Below, piece by piece: positions 51,652-60,391 of a stretch of 64,000 bases of DNA. The notes beneath the pieces are model-generated. The model saw only the letters and a program-made list of their open reading frames with translations, did not search any database and had not been told where the DNA came from. Position numbers and translations under genes: made by a program. The DNA comes from Flavobacterium psychrotolerans (GTDB lineage Bacteria > Bacteroidota > Bacteroidia > Flavobacteriales > Flavobacteriaceae). Position 1 is the stretch's first letter. Each line of letters opens with the position of its first letter. The stretch spans positions 186,001-250,000 of the forward strand of contig NZ_QCZI01000002.1 in NCBI RefSeq assembly GCF_003097635.1, written 5' to 3'.

Positions 51652-51689
51652 AACGTTTTTCAACATTTTTAGATTTCAAAATATTTAAA

Positions 51690-53813
51690 ATGACCAACAT
51701 ACAATTCATCTCAAAATTTATTGCTACCGCAGCGATAAATATTCAAAACACCGTAAAACTTTTAGAAGAAGATTGCACGATTCCGTTTATTTCCCGTTAT
51801 CGAAAAGACAAAACCGGTAATCTTGACGAAGTTCAAATCGAACAAATCGCCAAACTGCAAAAGGACTACGAAGTTATCGTAAAACGTAAGGAAGCCATTC
51901 TAAAATCTATTGAAGAACAAAAGGCACTTTCACAGGAATTGAACGAAAAAATTCAAGGAAGTTTCGATTTACAGGAACTGGAAGATTTCTATTTGCCCTT
52001 CAAAAAGAAGAAAAAAACCCGTGCCGATGTAGCTCGTGAAAACGGATTGGAACCACTGTCAAAAATCATCATGGCTCAGAATAATGAAGATGTCGATTTT
52101 ATTTCTTCCAAATTCTTGAATGAAAAAGTGAAAAATGAAGACGAAGCCTTGCAAGGTGCACGAGACATAATAGCCGAATGGATTAACGAAAACATTTATG
52201 TTCGAAAACAATTGCGAAGACTTTTTCAGCGCAAAGCCACCATAACCACAAAGGTGGTGAAAACCAAAAAAGACGATGATAAATCCCAAAAATTTGACCA
52301 ATATTTTGATTGGTCCGAGACTTTAACCAAAGCACCATCACATCGATTATTGGCCATGCTCCGTGCCGAAAATGAAGGTTTCGTAAAAATGAAAATCGAA
52401 GTTGAGACCGAAGAGGCCATCGAAATTATTGATGAATTAATTATAAAAAAGAAAAATGACACTACGCCACATCTGCAACTAGCGATTGAAGACAGCTATA
52501 AAAGGTTACTTAATCCTGCGATTTCGAATGAAGCTTTGCAAGAAGCAAAAGCAAAAGCTGATGCGAATTCCATTCAGGTTTTTGCCAACAATTTAGGTCA
52601 ATTGTTGTTGGCTCCACCCTTGGGAGAAAAACGAATTTTAGCCATCGATCCGGGATTCCGCAGTGGCTGTAAAATCGTTTGTTTGGACGAAAAAGGTGAT
52701 TTATTGTACAACGAAACGATTTATCCACATGCTCCCCAAAAAGAAGACGTTATGGCGATGAAAAAAATCCGTTCGATGGTCAATTCCTATAAAATCGACG
52801 CCATTTCTATAGGAAACGGAACCGCTTCACGCGAAACCGAATTTTTCATTAAAAAAATCGCTTTTGATAAACCTGTTCAAGTTTTTATCGTTTCAGAAGC
52901 TGGAGCGTCCGTTTATTCTGCGTCTAAAATTGCGAGAGAGGAATTTCCGAATTACGATGTTACGGTTCGCGGTTCTGTTTCAATCGGAAGACGACTTTCT
53001 GATCCATTGGCCGAATTGGTGAAAATTGATCCGAAAGCAATAGGAGTGGGGCAGTACCAACATGACGTGGATCAAAATAAATTGAAAGAGGAATTAGATA
53101 ATACCGTGATTCGTTGCGTGAATTCGGTTGGTGTAAATATTAACACGGCGAGTAAACATTTGTTGAGTTATGTGAGCGGAATAGGAGAGAAGCTGGCCGA
53201 AAACATTGTGCAATATCGCTCTGAAAATGGTCCTTTTGAAGACCGGAAACAACTCAAAAAAGTGCCGAGATTGGGTGAAAAAGCCTATCAACAAGGGGTG
53301 GCTTTTATACGGATTTCCAATGCAAAAAATCCCCTAGACAATTCGGCGGTACATCCTGAAGCGTATGGAATAGTGGAGAAAATGGCTAAAGATTTGAAAA
53401 TTTCGGTAAATGATTTGATTGCTAATTCGGCAAAAACGGCCTTAATAAAACCCGAAAATTACGTTACTTCAGAAATTGGATTATTAGGCTTGAAAGACAT
53501 TATTAAAGAACTCGAAAAACCAGGACTTGACCCTAGAAAATCGGCTAAAGTTTTTGAATTTGATCCTAATGTAAAAACGATAAAAGACGTGAAATCGGGA
53601 ATGATTTTGCCTGGAATTGTTAATAACATCACCAATTTTGGATGTTTTGTAGATATTGGAGTGAAAGAAAGTGGTTTGGTTCATATCTCGCAACTCAAAG
53701 CGGGTTTTGTTAGCGATGTGAATGAAGTCGTGAAATTACACCAACACGTTCAGGTAAAAGTTACCGAAGTGGATGAAGAACGACAAAGGATTCAATTGTC
53801 AATGATAGTGTAA
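51690..53813 (+). CDS. tex: Tex-type RNA-binding transcription accessory protein
   Basis: A 707-residue protein. It has the N-terminal helical domain (CTIPFISRYRKDKTGNLDEV), a YqgF/RNase H-like domain (LAIDPGFRSGCKIVCLDEKG), helix-hairpin-helix repeats (NTASKHLLSYVSGIGEKLAE, FEDRKQLKKVPRLGEKA) and a C-terminal S1 domain (GMILPGIVNNITNFGCFVDI). Tex is a nucleic-acid-binding relative of Spt6 that affects transcription and stress survival. It stands alone and ends at a strong bidirectional terminator. Confidence 0.95.
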   Translation: MTNIQFISKFIATAAINIQNTVKLLEEDCTIPFISRYRKDKTGNLDEVQIEQIAKLQKDYEVIVKRKEAILKSIEEQKALSQELNEKIQGSFDLQELEDFYLPFKKKKKTRADVARENGLEPLSKIIMAQNNEDVDFISSKFLNEKVKNEDEALQGARDIIAEWINENIYVRKQLRRLFQRKATITTKVVKTKKDDDKSQKFDQYFDWSETLTKAPSHRLLAMLRAENEGFVKMKIEVETEEAIEIIDELIIKKKNDTTPHLQLAIEDSYKRLLNPAISNEALQEAKAKADANSIQVFANNLGQLLLAPPLGEKRILAIDPGFRSGCKIVCLDEKGDLLYNETIYPHAPQKEDVMAMKKIRSMVNSYKIDAISIGNGTASRETEFFIKKIAFDKPVQVFIVSEAGASVYSASKIAREEFPNYDVTVRGSVSIGRRLSDPLAELVKIDPKAIGVGQYQHDVDQNKLKEELDNTVIRCVNSVGVNINTASKHLLSYVSGIGEKLAENIVQYRSENGPFEDRKQLKKVPRLGEKAYQQGVAFIRISNAKNPLDNSAVHPEAYGIVEKMAKDLKISVNDLIANSAKTALIKPENYVTSEIGLLGLKDIIKELEKPGLDPRKSAKVFEFDPNVKTIKDVKSGMILPGIVNNITNFGCFVDIGVKESGLVHISQLKAGFVSDVNEVVKLHQHVQVKVTEVDEERQRIQLSMIV

Positions 53814-53862
53814 AAAAAAAGTCACAATTTTCAATTTAATTATTGAAAATTGCGACTTTTTT
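53813..53862. terminator. Bidirectional terminator between tex and tatA
   Basis: An almost perfect 16-bp stem (agtcacaattttcaat / attgaaaattgcgact, one mismatch, 6-base loop) is flanked by an A-run on the left and a T-run on the right. It serves both convergent genes. The arms can be read as 7-base words (aaagtca, caatttt, caattta, attattg, aaaattg, cgacttt). Confidence 0.85.
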
Positions 53863-53876
53863 GATTTTGAAAAAAC

Positions 53877-54074
53877 TTACTCTTTAGTTTCGTCTTTTTT
53901 ATCCGCTGGTTGATCGTCTTTAGAGGCGTTTTTAAATTCTTTAACACCGCTTCCAAGACCTTTCATTAATTCTGGAATTTTTTTACCGCCAAAAAGCAGC
54001 AGAATAATTGCTAAAACTATAATAATATGACCAGGACTTAAAGGTGCTCCTAAAAATATTGTTAATGCTGCCAT
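53877..54074 (-). CDS. tatA: TatA/E-type twin-arginine translocase subunit, copy 1
   Basis: A 65-residue protein with one N-terminal helix ([20 protein letters not shown]) and an amphipathic helix ([17 protein letters not shown]), the TatA pattern, followed by a charged tail ([13 protein letters not shown]). It oligomerises to form the Tat protein-conducting element. A nearly identical second copy lies 33 bp upstream; tatC is not near. Confidence 0.9.
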   Translation of the reverse strand: MAALTIFLGAPLSPGHIIIVLAIILLLFGGKKIPELMKGLGSGVKEFKNASKDDQPADKKDETKE

Positions 54075-54107
54075 TTTTATAAAATTAATATGATTGTTAT
54101 CTTGATT

Positions 54108-54299
54108 TTAAACGTTTTCTTCTGTTTTGTCAGATGGCTGATCACCTTTAGAAGCATTTTTAAACTCTTTAACGCCGTTACCTAAACCCTTCATAAGTTC
54201 TGGAATTTTTTTGCCGCCAAAAAACAACAATATAACTGCCAAAACCAAAATAATTTCAGTAGGGCCAAATTCTCCAAGAAATATTACTAATGAGATCAT
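54108..54299 (-). CDS. tatA: TatA/E-type twin-arginine translocase subunit, copy 2
   Basis: A 63-residue product from [20 protein letters not shown], followed by [20 protein letters not shown] and a tail like that of copy 1. An in-frame Met at 54353 is rejected because a TATCTTTG promoter box lies between it and 54299. It and copy 1 are tandem paralogues, probably one transcript. The copies differ mainly in the first 15 residues and the tail. Confidence 0.88.
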   Translation of the reverse strand: MISLVIFLGEFGPTEIILVLAVILLFFGGKKIPELMKGLGNGVKEFKNASKGDQPSDKTEENV

Positions 54300-54325
54300 A
54301 ATTCTAGTATTTAAAAATAATAATG

Positions 54326-54333
54326 CAAAGATA
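54326..54333 (-). promoter_or_regulatory. -7 promoter box (TATCTTTG) of the tatA pair
   Basis: An exact TAnnTTTG match on the minus strand, 26 bp upstream of the tatA copy 2 start. Confidence 0.5.
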
Positions 54334-54375
54334 ATAACAAAAAAACATATCATTCATAAAACTGCCATAAATTTA

Positions 54376-54383
54376 TATATTTG
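54376..54383 (+). promoter_or_regulatory. -7 promoter box (TATATTTG) of the M23 peptidase gene
   Basis: An exact TAnnTTTG match 17 bp before the start of the peptidase gene. With the tatA box at 54326 it forms a compact divergent promoter pair. Confidence 0.5.
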
Positions 54384-54400
54384 TAGAACAAATCAAAAAC

Positions 54401-55270
54401 ATGTCCGAAAAACGGCTCAAAAGAAAATTATTAAAGAAGAAACTTTTTACAAAAAACCGTTTGGTGATTTTGAACGAAGAGACATTTGAGGAAATTTTTT
54501 CTTTAAAGTTGACTTTAATGAATGTTTTTGTTGTTGCAACCGTTGGGGCAATTTTGATCATCACGGTTACGACTTATATCATTGCCTTTACTCCATTACG
54601 AGAATTTATTCCAGGCTATGCTTCCAATAAATTGAAGAAAGATGCTACAGAATTGGCTTTAAAATCAGATTCATTGGCTTTTGCCTTAAAGAAAAATGAG
54701 GCCTATATTACTTCGATAAAAAGAGTTTTAACGGGTGATTTGGATTATGCTAAGCTTAATAAAGATTCAATTTTAGCGTCAAAAGTAGAAGTTTTAAAGG
54801 AGGAAGATTTACAGCCTTCAGAAGCAGATTTGAAACTGCGGGAACAAGTTAGTCAAGAAGATAAGTACAATTTATTTGAGAAAGCGCAATCAAAAGTAAG
54901 CATCGTACTTTTTGCACCAGTAAAAGGGGATATTACTGCAAAATTTAGTTTAAAAAATAAACATTTTGCAGTAGATGTTGCTTTGGCCAAAGACACACCA
55001 ATAAAAGCTATTCTAAATGGGACAATTATTTTTTCCGATTGGACACCTTCAACGGGGAACGTATTAATTTTGAGACATAATAACGGATTTATTTCCGTTT
55101 ATAAAGATGTGGCTTCTCTAACAAAGTATCAGGGAGATGTGGTAAAAACAGGTGAGGTAATTGCCTTGGCCGGTTCTACAGGACAAGAATCTACTGGAAT
55201 ACATTTGCATTTTGAGCTTTGGAAAGACGGCTACCCAATTGATCCGACGCAATTCATAGAATTTGAATAA
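54401..55270 (+). CDS. M23-family peptidoglycan endopeptidase, membrane-anchored
   Basis: A 289-residue protein. A basic cytoplasmic start (MSEKRLKRKLLKKKLF) is followed by one membrane helix (about 40-63), a coiled-coil-like linker and a C-terminal LytM/M23 domain. The zinc ligands are visible as HFAVDVALA (HxxxD) and IHLHFELWKDGYPIDP (HxH). It cuts peptide cross-links of the cell wall or regulates such cutting. It ends 6 bp before the GH3-family gene. Confidence 0.9.
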   Translation: MSEKRLKRKLLKKKLFTKNRLVILNEETFEEIFSLKLTLMNVFVVATVGAILIITVTTYIIAFTPLREFIPGYASNKLKKDATELALKSDSLAFALKKNEAYITSIKRVLTGDLDYAKLNKDSILASKVEVLKEEDLQPSEADLKLREQVSQEDKYNLFEKAQSKVSIVLFAPVKGDITAKFSLKNKHFAVDVALAKDTPIKAILNGTIIFSDWTPSTGNVLILRHNNGFISVYKDVASLTKYQGDVVKTGEVIALAGSTGQESTGIHLHFELWKDGYPIDPTQFIEFE

Positions 55271-55276
55271 TTAGAT

Positions 55277-56764
55277 ATGTCATTAAAAACAATTGCGGCA
55301 AAAATTTTTGCGAAAATAATTTACAATAAAACTCAAAATTGGGCCAAAAATCCTGTGGTAACACAACAAAAAGTGTTTCTGGATTTGATTCGTCAAGCAA
55401 CAAACACCCAGTTTGGGATTGACCATAATTTCAAATCCATAAAAACAGTTGAAGATTTTGTAAAAGTCGTTCCCGTTCGGGATTATGAGGGGTTGAAACC
55501 GTATGTGGATCGAGTGGTTAAGGGCGAAGCCAATGTCTTATGGAGAGGAAAACCGTTGTATTTTGCCAAAACTTCGGGAACTACTTCGGGCGCAAAATAT
55601 ATTCCGCTCACCAAGGAATCGATGCCTTTTCATATTGAAGCGGCACGAAATGCCATTTTACATTATATTCACGAGACAGGAAAAGCTGATTTTGTTGACG
55701 GGAAAATGATTTTCCTTCAAGGGAGCCCAATTTTAGAAGAAAAATATGGAATAAATTTTGGCCGATTATCCGGAATTGTAGCGCATTTTGTTCCGAAATA
55801 TTTACAAAAAAACCGTATGCCTTCATGGGAAACGAATTGCATTGAAGATTGGGAAACTAAAGTGAATGCAATTGTTGAAGAAACTTTAAACGAGAACATG
55901 ACGGTGATTTCTGGAATTCCGTCCTGGGTGCAAATGTATTTTGAGAAGTTGCATGAAAAAGGAGGGAAGCCCATTGGAGAAATCTTCAAAAACTTTAATT
56001 TGTTCATTTATGGTGGCGTGAATTATGAACCCTATCGCGCCAAATTTGAGAATCTAATCGGAAGAAAAGTAGATTCCATTGAACTGTTTCCGGCATCGGA
56101 AGGGTTTTTTGCGTATCAGGATTCCCAAAAAGAAAAAGGCATGTTGTTACTTTTGAACGCCGGAATTTTCTACGAATTTATAAAATCAGACGCATTTTCT
56201 ACAGAAAATCCCCGTAGATATACGATTGGCGAAGTAGAAATTGGAGTCAATTATGTGTTGATTATTTCTACAAATGCTGGACTTTGGGGCTACAATATTG
56301 GCGATACCGTTCAGTTCACTTCCACAAAACCTTATAGAGTTATTGTATCGGGAAGAATCAAGCATTACATTTCGGCTTTTGGCGAACATGTAATAGGCAA
56401 AGAAGTGGAATGTGCTTTGCAAGAAGCAATAATAGGAACTTCAGTTCGGATTAATGAGTTTACGGTTGCACCACAAATCACACCACAAATCGGTTTGCCT
56501 TATCACGAATGGTTTATAGAATTTGAAAACGAACCGGAAGATTTAACAGCTTTTGAAGAGGCGATCAATTCTGCCATGAGAAAACAAAATGTGTATTATG
56601 ACGATTTGATTGTCGGGAAAGTACTGCGAAGATTGGTAATCACAAAAGTGTCTAAAAACGGTTTTCAGGACTACATGAAATCCATAGGAAAATTAGGCGG
56701 ACAAAATAAAATCCCAAGATTAAGCAATGACAGGAGTATTATCGATTTATTAATTAAGGAGTAG
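55277..56764 (+). CDS. GH3-family acyl-acid-amido synthetase-like protein
   Basis: A 495-residue protein of the GH3 (auxin-responsive promoter) family, related to adenylate-forming enzymes. The ATP-binding motif is FAKTSGTTSGAKYIPLT, followed by FIYGGVNYEPYRAKFENLIG, the acidic block LFPASEGFFAYQ, and VSGRIKHYISAFGEHVIGKE. In plants such enzymes join amino acids to auxin or jasmonate; the bacterial substrate is unknown. It sits in an operon-like row after the peptidase gene. Confidence 0.9.
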   Translation: MSLKTIAAKIFAKIIYNKTQNWAKNPVVTQQKVFLDLIRQATNTQFGIDHNFKSIKTVEDFVKVVPVRDYEGLKPYVDRVVKGEANVLWRGKPLYFAKTSGTTSGAKYIPLTKESMPFHIEAARNAILHYIHETGKADFVDGKMIFLQGSPILEEKYGINFGRLSGIVAHFVPKYLQKNRMPSWETNCIEDWETKVNAIVEETLNENMTVISGIPSWVQMYFEKLHEKGGKPIGEIFKNFNLFIYGGVNYEPYRAKFENLIGRKVDSIELFPASEGFFAYQDSQKEKGMLLLLNAGIFYEFIKSDAFSTENPRRYTIGEVEIGVNYVLIISTNAGLWGYNIGDTVQFTSTKPYRVIVSGRIKHYISAFGEHVIGKEVECALQEAIIGTSVRINEFTVAPQITPQIGLPYHEWFIEFENEPEDLTAFEEAINSAMRKQNVYYDDLIVGKVLRRLVITKVSKNGFQDYMKSIGKLGGQNKIPRLSNDRSIIDLLIKE

Positions 56765-56770
56765 GAAAAG

Positions 56771-57652
56771 ATGAAAGGGAAAAGATTTTTGGCGCTATTT
56801 TTTTTAATATCCTTATCTATCTCAGCTCAAATAAAAGGAGTTGTAAAAGACAGTATCACAGGAAAACCAATTCCATATGTAAGCATTTGGGTTGAGAATG
56901 AAAACAATGGAACGACGTCTGAAGAAAATGGATTGGTTACTGTAAATACTGCTGAAAAAAGTAAAACTTTAATTTTTTCTGCTTTAGGATATGAAAAGAA
57001 AAAGATTAGAGTTTCAGATGCTTTTGAAGTTAATTTAAAACAAACGGCTTATCAATTAGAAGAGATTGTTATTTTAAAAAGGAAAGAGACTAAGGAAATA
57101 GAAATAGGAAAAACCAAAAATGAAATTTTAGAAGCATTTGATAATGGACCAAGAATTGAAACTAAATTTTTCCCTTATTTTCCAGCTTACAAAAAAACTA
57201 AATTTATAAAAAAAGTTACCATTTATACTGATTGCAGAATTGACAATGCTACTGTTAAAATTCATTTTTATAGTGTTGATTCTATTGGTTTTCCCGGTAA
57301 AGAACTTTTAGAAAAAGATTTCATCGTTTCTGTCAATAAAGGAATAAATAAAACAGCATTTAATGTAACAAAATTTAATTTGAGAATGCCTCAAGAAGGT
57401 ATTTTTGTTGGATTTGAAAAATTAATGATAGAAAGCAACAAAATAGAAAAGACCATTAAAGACGTATATACAAATACAACACAATTACAGAAGAAGTATT
57501 GTCCTTTTATATTATACAATTTTGTAGAAAGGAATTATTTATTTACTTATTCAGGAGGAAAATGGAACAGACAAAATAAGCAAAAAGATACAGATTCCTC
57601 AGATAAAATAATGATATATGAACCAGCAATAAATTTGATTCTTACAAACTAA
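56771..57652 (+). CDS. Exported CarboxypepD_reg-like protein
   Basis: A 293-residue protein with a signal peptide (MKGKRFLALFFLISLSISAQ) and an N-terminal carboxypeptidase-regulatory-like beta domain (IKGVVKDSITGKPIPYVSIW through KTLIFSALGYEKKKI). The rest has a beta-rich part (IKKVTIYTDCRIDNATVKIH). No TonB plug or barrel follows, so it is a free exported or outer-membrane-associated protein. The function is unknown. It starts 6 bp after the GH3-family gene. Confidence 0.78.
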   Translation: MKGKRFLALFFLISLSISAQIKGVVKDSITGKPIPYVSIWVENENNGTTSEENGLVTVNTAEKSKTLIFSALGYEKKKIRVSDAFEVNLKQTAYQLEEIVILKRKETKEIEIGKTKNEILEAFDNGPRIETKFFPYFPAYKKTKFIKKVTIYTDCRIDNATVKIHFYSVDSIGFPGKELLEKDFIVSVNKGINKTAFNVTKFNLRMPQEGIFVGFEKLMIESNKIEKTIKDVYTNTTQLQKKYCPFILYNFVERNYLFTYSGGKWNRQNKQKDTDSSDKIMIYEPAINLILTN

Positions 57653-57664
57653 GAATAAAAAACG

Positions 57665-57672
57665 TACATTTG
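57665..57672 (+). promoter_or_regulatory. -7 promoter box (TACATTTG) of the DUF6909-like gene
   Basis: An exact TAnnTTTG match 22 bp before the start of the DUF6909-like gene, suggesting that a new transcript begins here. Confidence 0.5.
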
Positions 57673-57694
57673 CAGGTTATAAATTATAAAATTA

Positions 57695-59386
57695 ATGAAA
57701 GAGATTAAAAACATAGTAAGATCAAGAGCGCAAGAATCATCTAGCGCTGTTGAAAAATTGTACATTACAATGCGTCATTTGTTTAACAGAGGATTCTATA
57801 AACCAATGGGGGTTTCGGGTGAAACATTAAGAGAGGCATTGTTGTCGTTAAGACCAGAAATATATGGTACTATTGCAGAGGAAAAAGTAGAATTGAGCGG
57901 ACTTCTCTATGTTATAGAAAGACTTCCTATTGGGATTGAAGAATGCCGTTTTATCAACCTAACTTCAGATGAAGGATATTCAAAATCGCATTTTAAAGCA
58001 ATTGTTCCTCCCAAAAGAAGAAGAAATTGTTATCGAATTGATGATGAGCAAATGAATATTGAAATCACTCGTGGCCGATCAGATATTTATGATATTTTGA
58101 CGCATTTGACTTTTATTTTCATTGAATCGCATAAAATAAAAGACCGTATTTTAATTGATGAAAGCGGAGAAGTAACGCGCGATTGGCAAAAACTGGAACA
58201 AGCTGTTTTACAAAACAAGAAGCTCACTTTAGTTGAAAAAGAAAAAACAATTTCTCATACAGCAAATATTCTTGGACGAACTTTTGCCGAAGTGTTAGAT
58301 ATTTATGATGCTTTTGGAACTGCAGATAAACCGGATCGATTCCTTCATGTTATTTATTGGCTAGGAAATTTAGCCTTGCAAGAACTTATAGACAATAGCA
58401 AGCGTATCATTACCTTTAGTCCTATATTAAGAGAACGTTTGGGGCATCATATTCATGGAGAAATATGGGCTACCAATATTAAAGAGGTATTAAAAGAAAA
58501 CCAACTTTTAGGACGACCAATTCATGTTATCAGTGCTAACATGCATAGTGTGATGAATTCTGTTTTTGCGACCCATGTATTAAAAACCAAATTTAAAGAT
58601 CAATCGGATTTCTTTATTTATGAAGAATTAAGCAAGTCTGGCGCTCATGATTTAAGAAATAAGGTTGAAGATTTTGCTAAACAATACGGAATGATTTCGT
58701 TACCGGATTCTTCTGGGACTAATATTGATGTTCAAATATTTGATACGGCAAAAATTGATTTCAAAAAATCGGCTTTTCCTAAGGCGAAATTAGACGAAAC
58801 AAAACCGGTAATTATCGTCATGGATTATGCATTTGGTGAGCAGGCCTATGAAACTATAGATGAATTGTTAAAACCATTTCAAGAAACAAAAGATAATAAA
58901 ATATTATTAAATGTGGTATCGGTTTCTATAATGGGGAAAGCGGGAATTCTTCAAGGAGGAAAAGGAGACATCATGATTCCTTCTGCCCATATTAATGAAG
59001 GAACCGGTGACAATTATACTTTTGAAAATGAGTTGACCAAAGAAATGTTAGAAGGGAATGACATTGCCGTATTTGAAGGGCCAATGGTTACGGTATTAGG
59101 AACCTCATTGCAAAATAAAGATTTATTAAAGTTTTTCCATGAATCAACTTGGGGAGTCATAGGTCTGGAAATGGAAGGGGCTTATTATCAAAAAGCAATC
59201 CAATCTGCATCAAAAATTAGAAAAAGCATCAATCCCGATGTTAAAGTTAGATATGCCTATTATGCATCAGACAATCCTTTAGAAACAGGTAGTACACTGG
59301 CTTCTGGCGGACTCGGAACTACGGGGGTTAAGCCTACTTACTTAATTACAATAAAAATATTGGAACAAATTTTTAACATAAAATAA
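57695..59386 (+). CDS. Uncharacterised protein (DUF6909-like) with nucleosidase-like C terminus
   Basis: A 563-residue soluble protein without signal peptide or membrane helices. The N-terminal 250 residues are helical (SAVEKLYITMRHLFNRGFYK; VIYWLGNLALQELIDNSKR). The C-terminal half is alpha/beta with KPVIIVMDYAFGEQAYETID, HINEGTGDNYTFENEL and, near residue 490, WGVIGLEMEGAYYQKAI, which resembles the substrate-binding MEG block of MTA/SAH nucleosidases and purine phosphorylases. I recall a Bacteroidota family named DUF6909 of this size, but cannot verify it. It directly precedes the Wzz-like gene; a role in that pathway is not implied. Confidence 0.65.
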   Translation: MKEIKNIVRSRAQESSSAVEKLYITMRHLFNRGFYKPMGVSGETLREALLSLRPEIYGTIAEEKVELSGLLYVIERLPIGIEECRFINLTSDEGYSKSHFKAIVPPKRRRNCYRIDDEQMNIEITRGRSDIYDILTHLTFIFIESHKIKDRILIDESGEVTRDWQKLEQAVLQNKKLTLVEKEKTISHTANILGRTFAEVLDIYDAFGTADKPDRFLHVIYWLGNLALQELIDNSKRIITFSPILRERLGHHIHGEIWATNIKEVLKENQLLGRPIHVISANMHSVMNSVFATHVLKTKFKDQSDFFIYEELSKSGAHDLRNKVEDFAKQYGMISLPDSSGTNIDVQIFDTAKIDFKKSAFPKAKLDETKPVIIVMDYAFGEQAYETIDELLKPFQETKDNKILLNVVSVSIMGKAGILQGGKGDIMIPSAHINEGTGDNYTFENELTKEMLEGNDIAVFEGPMVTVLGTSLQNKDLLKFFHESTWGVIGLEMEGAYYQKAIQSASKIRKSINPDVKVRYAYYASDNPLETGSTLASGGLGTTGVKPTYLITIKILEQIFNIK

Positions 59387-59395
59387 ATTATTAAA

Positions 59396-60379
59396 ATGAG
59401 TATAGACTCTCAAAAAAACATAGAGGATCAGGAAATTGATTTGTCAATAATTTCAAAAGGAATTGGTAGTTTTTTCCAAAAATTAAGTAATTCATTATTT
59501 AGATCTATTCAATTTGTTATAAAGCATTTCGTAATCTTAGGAATACTAATTGTAATTGGAGTAGGTTTGGGATTATTTTTAGATAAAACTTATAAAAATT
59601 ATGATAACCAAATTATAGTAACGCCAAATTTTGGGAGTACAGATTATTTGTATTCCAAGATTGATTTAATCGAATCTAGAATTAAAGAAAGAGATACGGC
59701 TTTTTTAAAAACTATTGGGGTTCAAGAACCAAGTAAGCTTTCCAAAATTGAAATAAAACCCATTATTGATATTTATAGGTTTATTAATACGAATAGCGAG
59801 CAAAATTTTGAACTGTTAAAATTGATGGCTGAGGATGGTGATATCAAGAAAATAGTGGAAGAAAAAACGACTAGTAAAAATTATACTTTTCACACCATTT
59901 CTTTTGTTACAAAAAAATTAACAACTGACAAAAAAACAATTCAGCCTATAATGGATTTTCTTAATACTAATGATTTCTATACAAAATTCCAAAAAGAGCA
60001 GGTTAATAATATCAAAACTAAAATGGCAGAAAATGATAGTATTATAGCTCAAATAGATGGTTTTTTGAACAGTTTTTCAAATACTATTAATGGAAGTACT
60101 AAAAGTGATAAATTAGTATATTATAATGAAAACACACAATTAAATGATGTGATTAACACAAAAAATAAATTAATTTCAGAACAAGGGTCTCTTAGATTAG
60201 ATATGGTTAGTTTAGACAAAATCATCAAAGAGAACAGTAGTACAACTAATATAGAAAATGATAAATCCGTAAATGGAAAGCTGAAATTAATTTTACCTTT
60301 ATTATTTATTTTTGTTTATATATTCATTCGTTTTTTCATTGGGTTTTATAGAAAACAAGCTGTAAAAAACAAGCTGTAA
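59396..60379 (+). CDS. Wzz-like polysaccharide chain-length determinant protein
   Basis: A 327-residue protein with two membrane helices, near residues 47-66 (FVILGILIVIGVGLGLFL) and near 300-318 (LILPLLFIFVYIFIRFFIGF), and a helical periplasmic region between them with coiled-coil character. This is the topology of Wzz/GumC-type co-polymerases. It sits before rfbA-rfbC-rfbD, in line with a surface polysaccharide locus. No ATPase domain is fused. Confidence 0.75.
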   Translation: MSIDSQKNIEDQEIDLSIISKGIGSFFQKLSNSLFRSIQFVIKHFVILGILIVIGVGLGLFLDKTYKNYDNQIIVTPNFGSTDYLYSKIDLIESRIKERDTAFLKTIGVQEPSKLSKIEIKPIIDIYRFINTNSEQNFELLKLMAEDGDIKKIVEEKTTSKNYTFHTISFVTKKLTTDKKTIQPIMDFLNTNDFYTKFQKEQVNNIKTKMAENDSIIAQIDGFLNSFSNTINGSTKSDKLVYYNENTQLNDVINTKNKLISEQGSLRLDMVSLDKIIKENSSTTNIENDKSVNGKLKLILPLLFIFVYIFIRFFIGFYRKQAVKNKL

Positions 60380-60391
60380 TCAATTTAAAAA

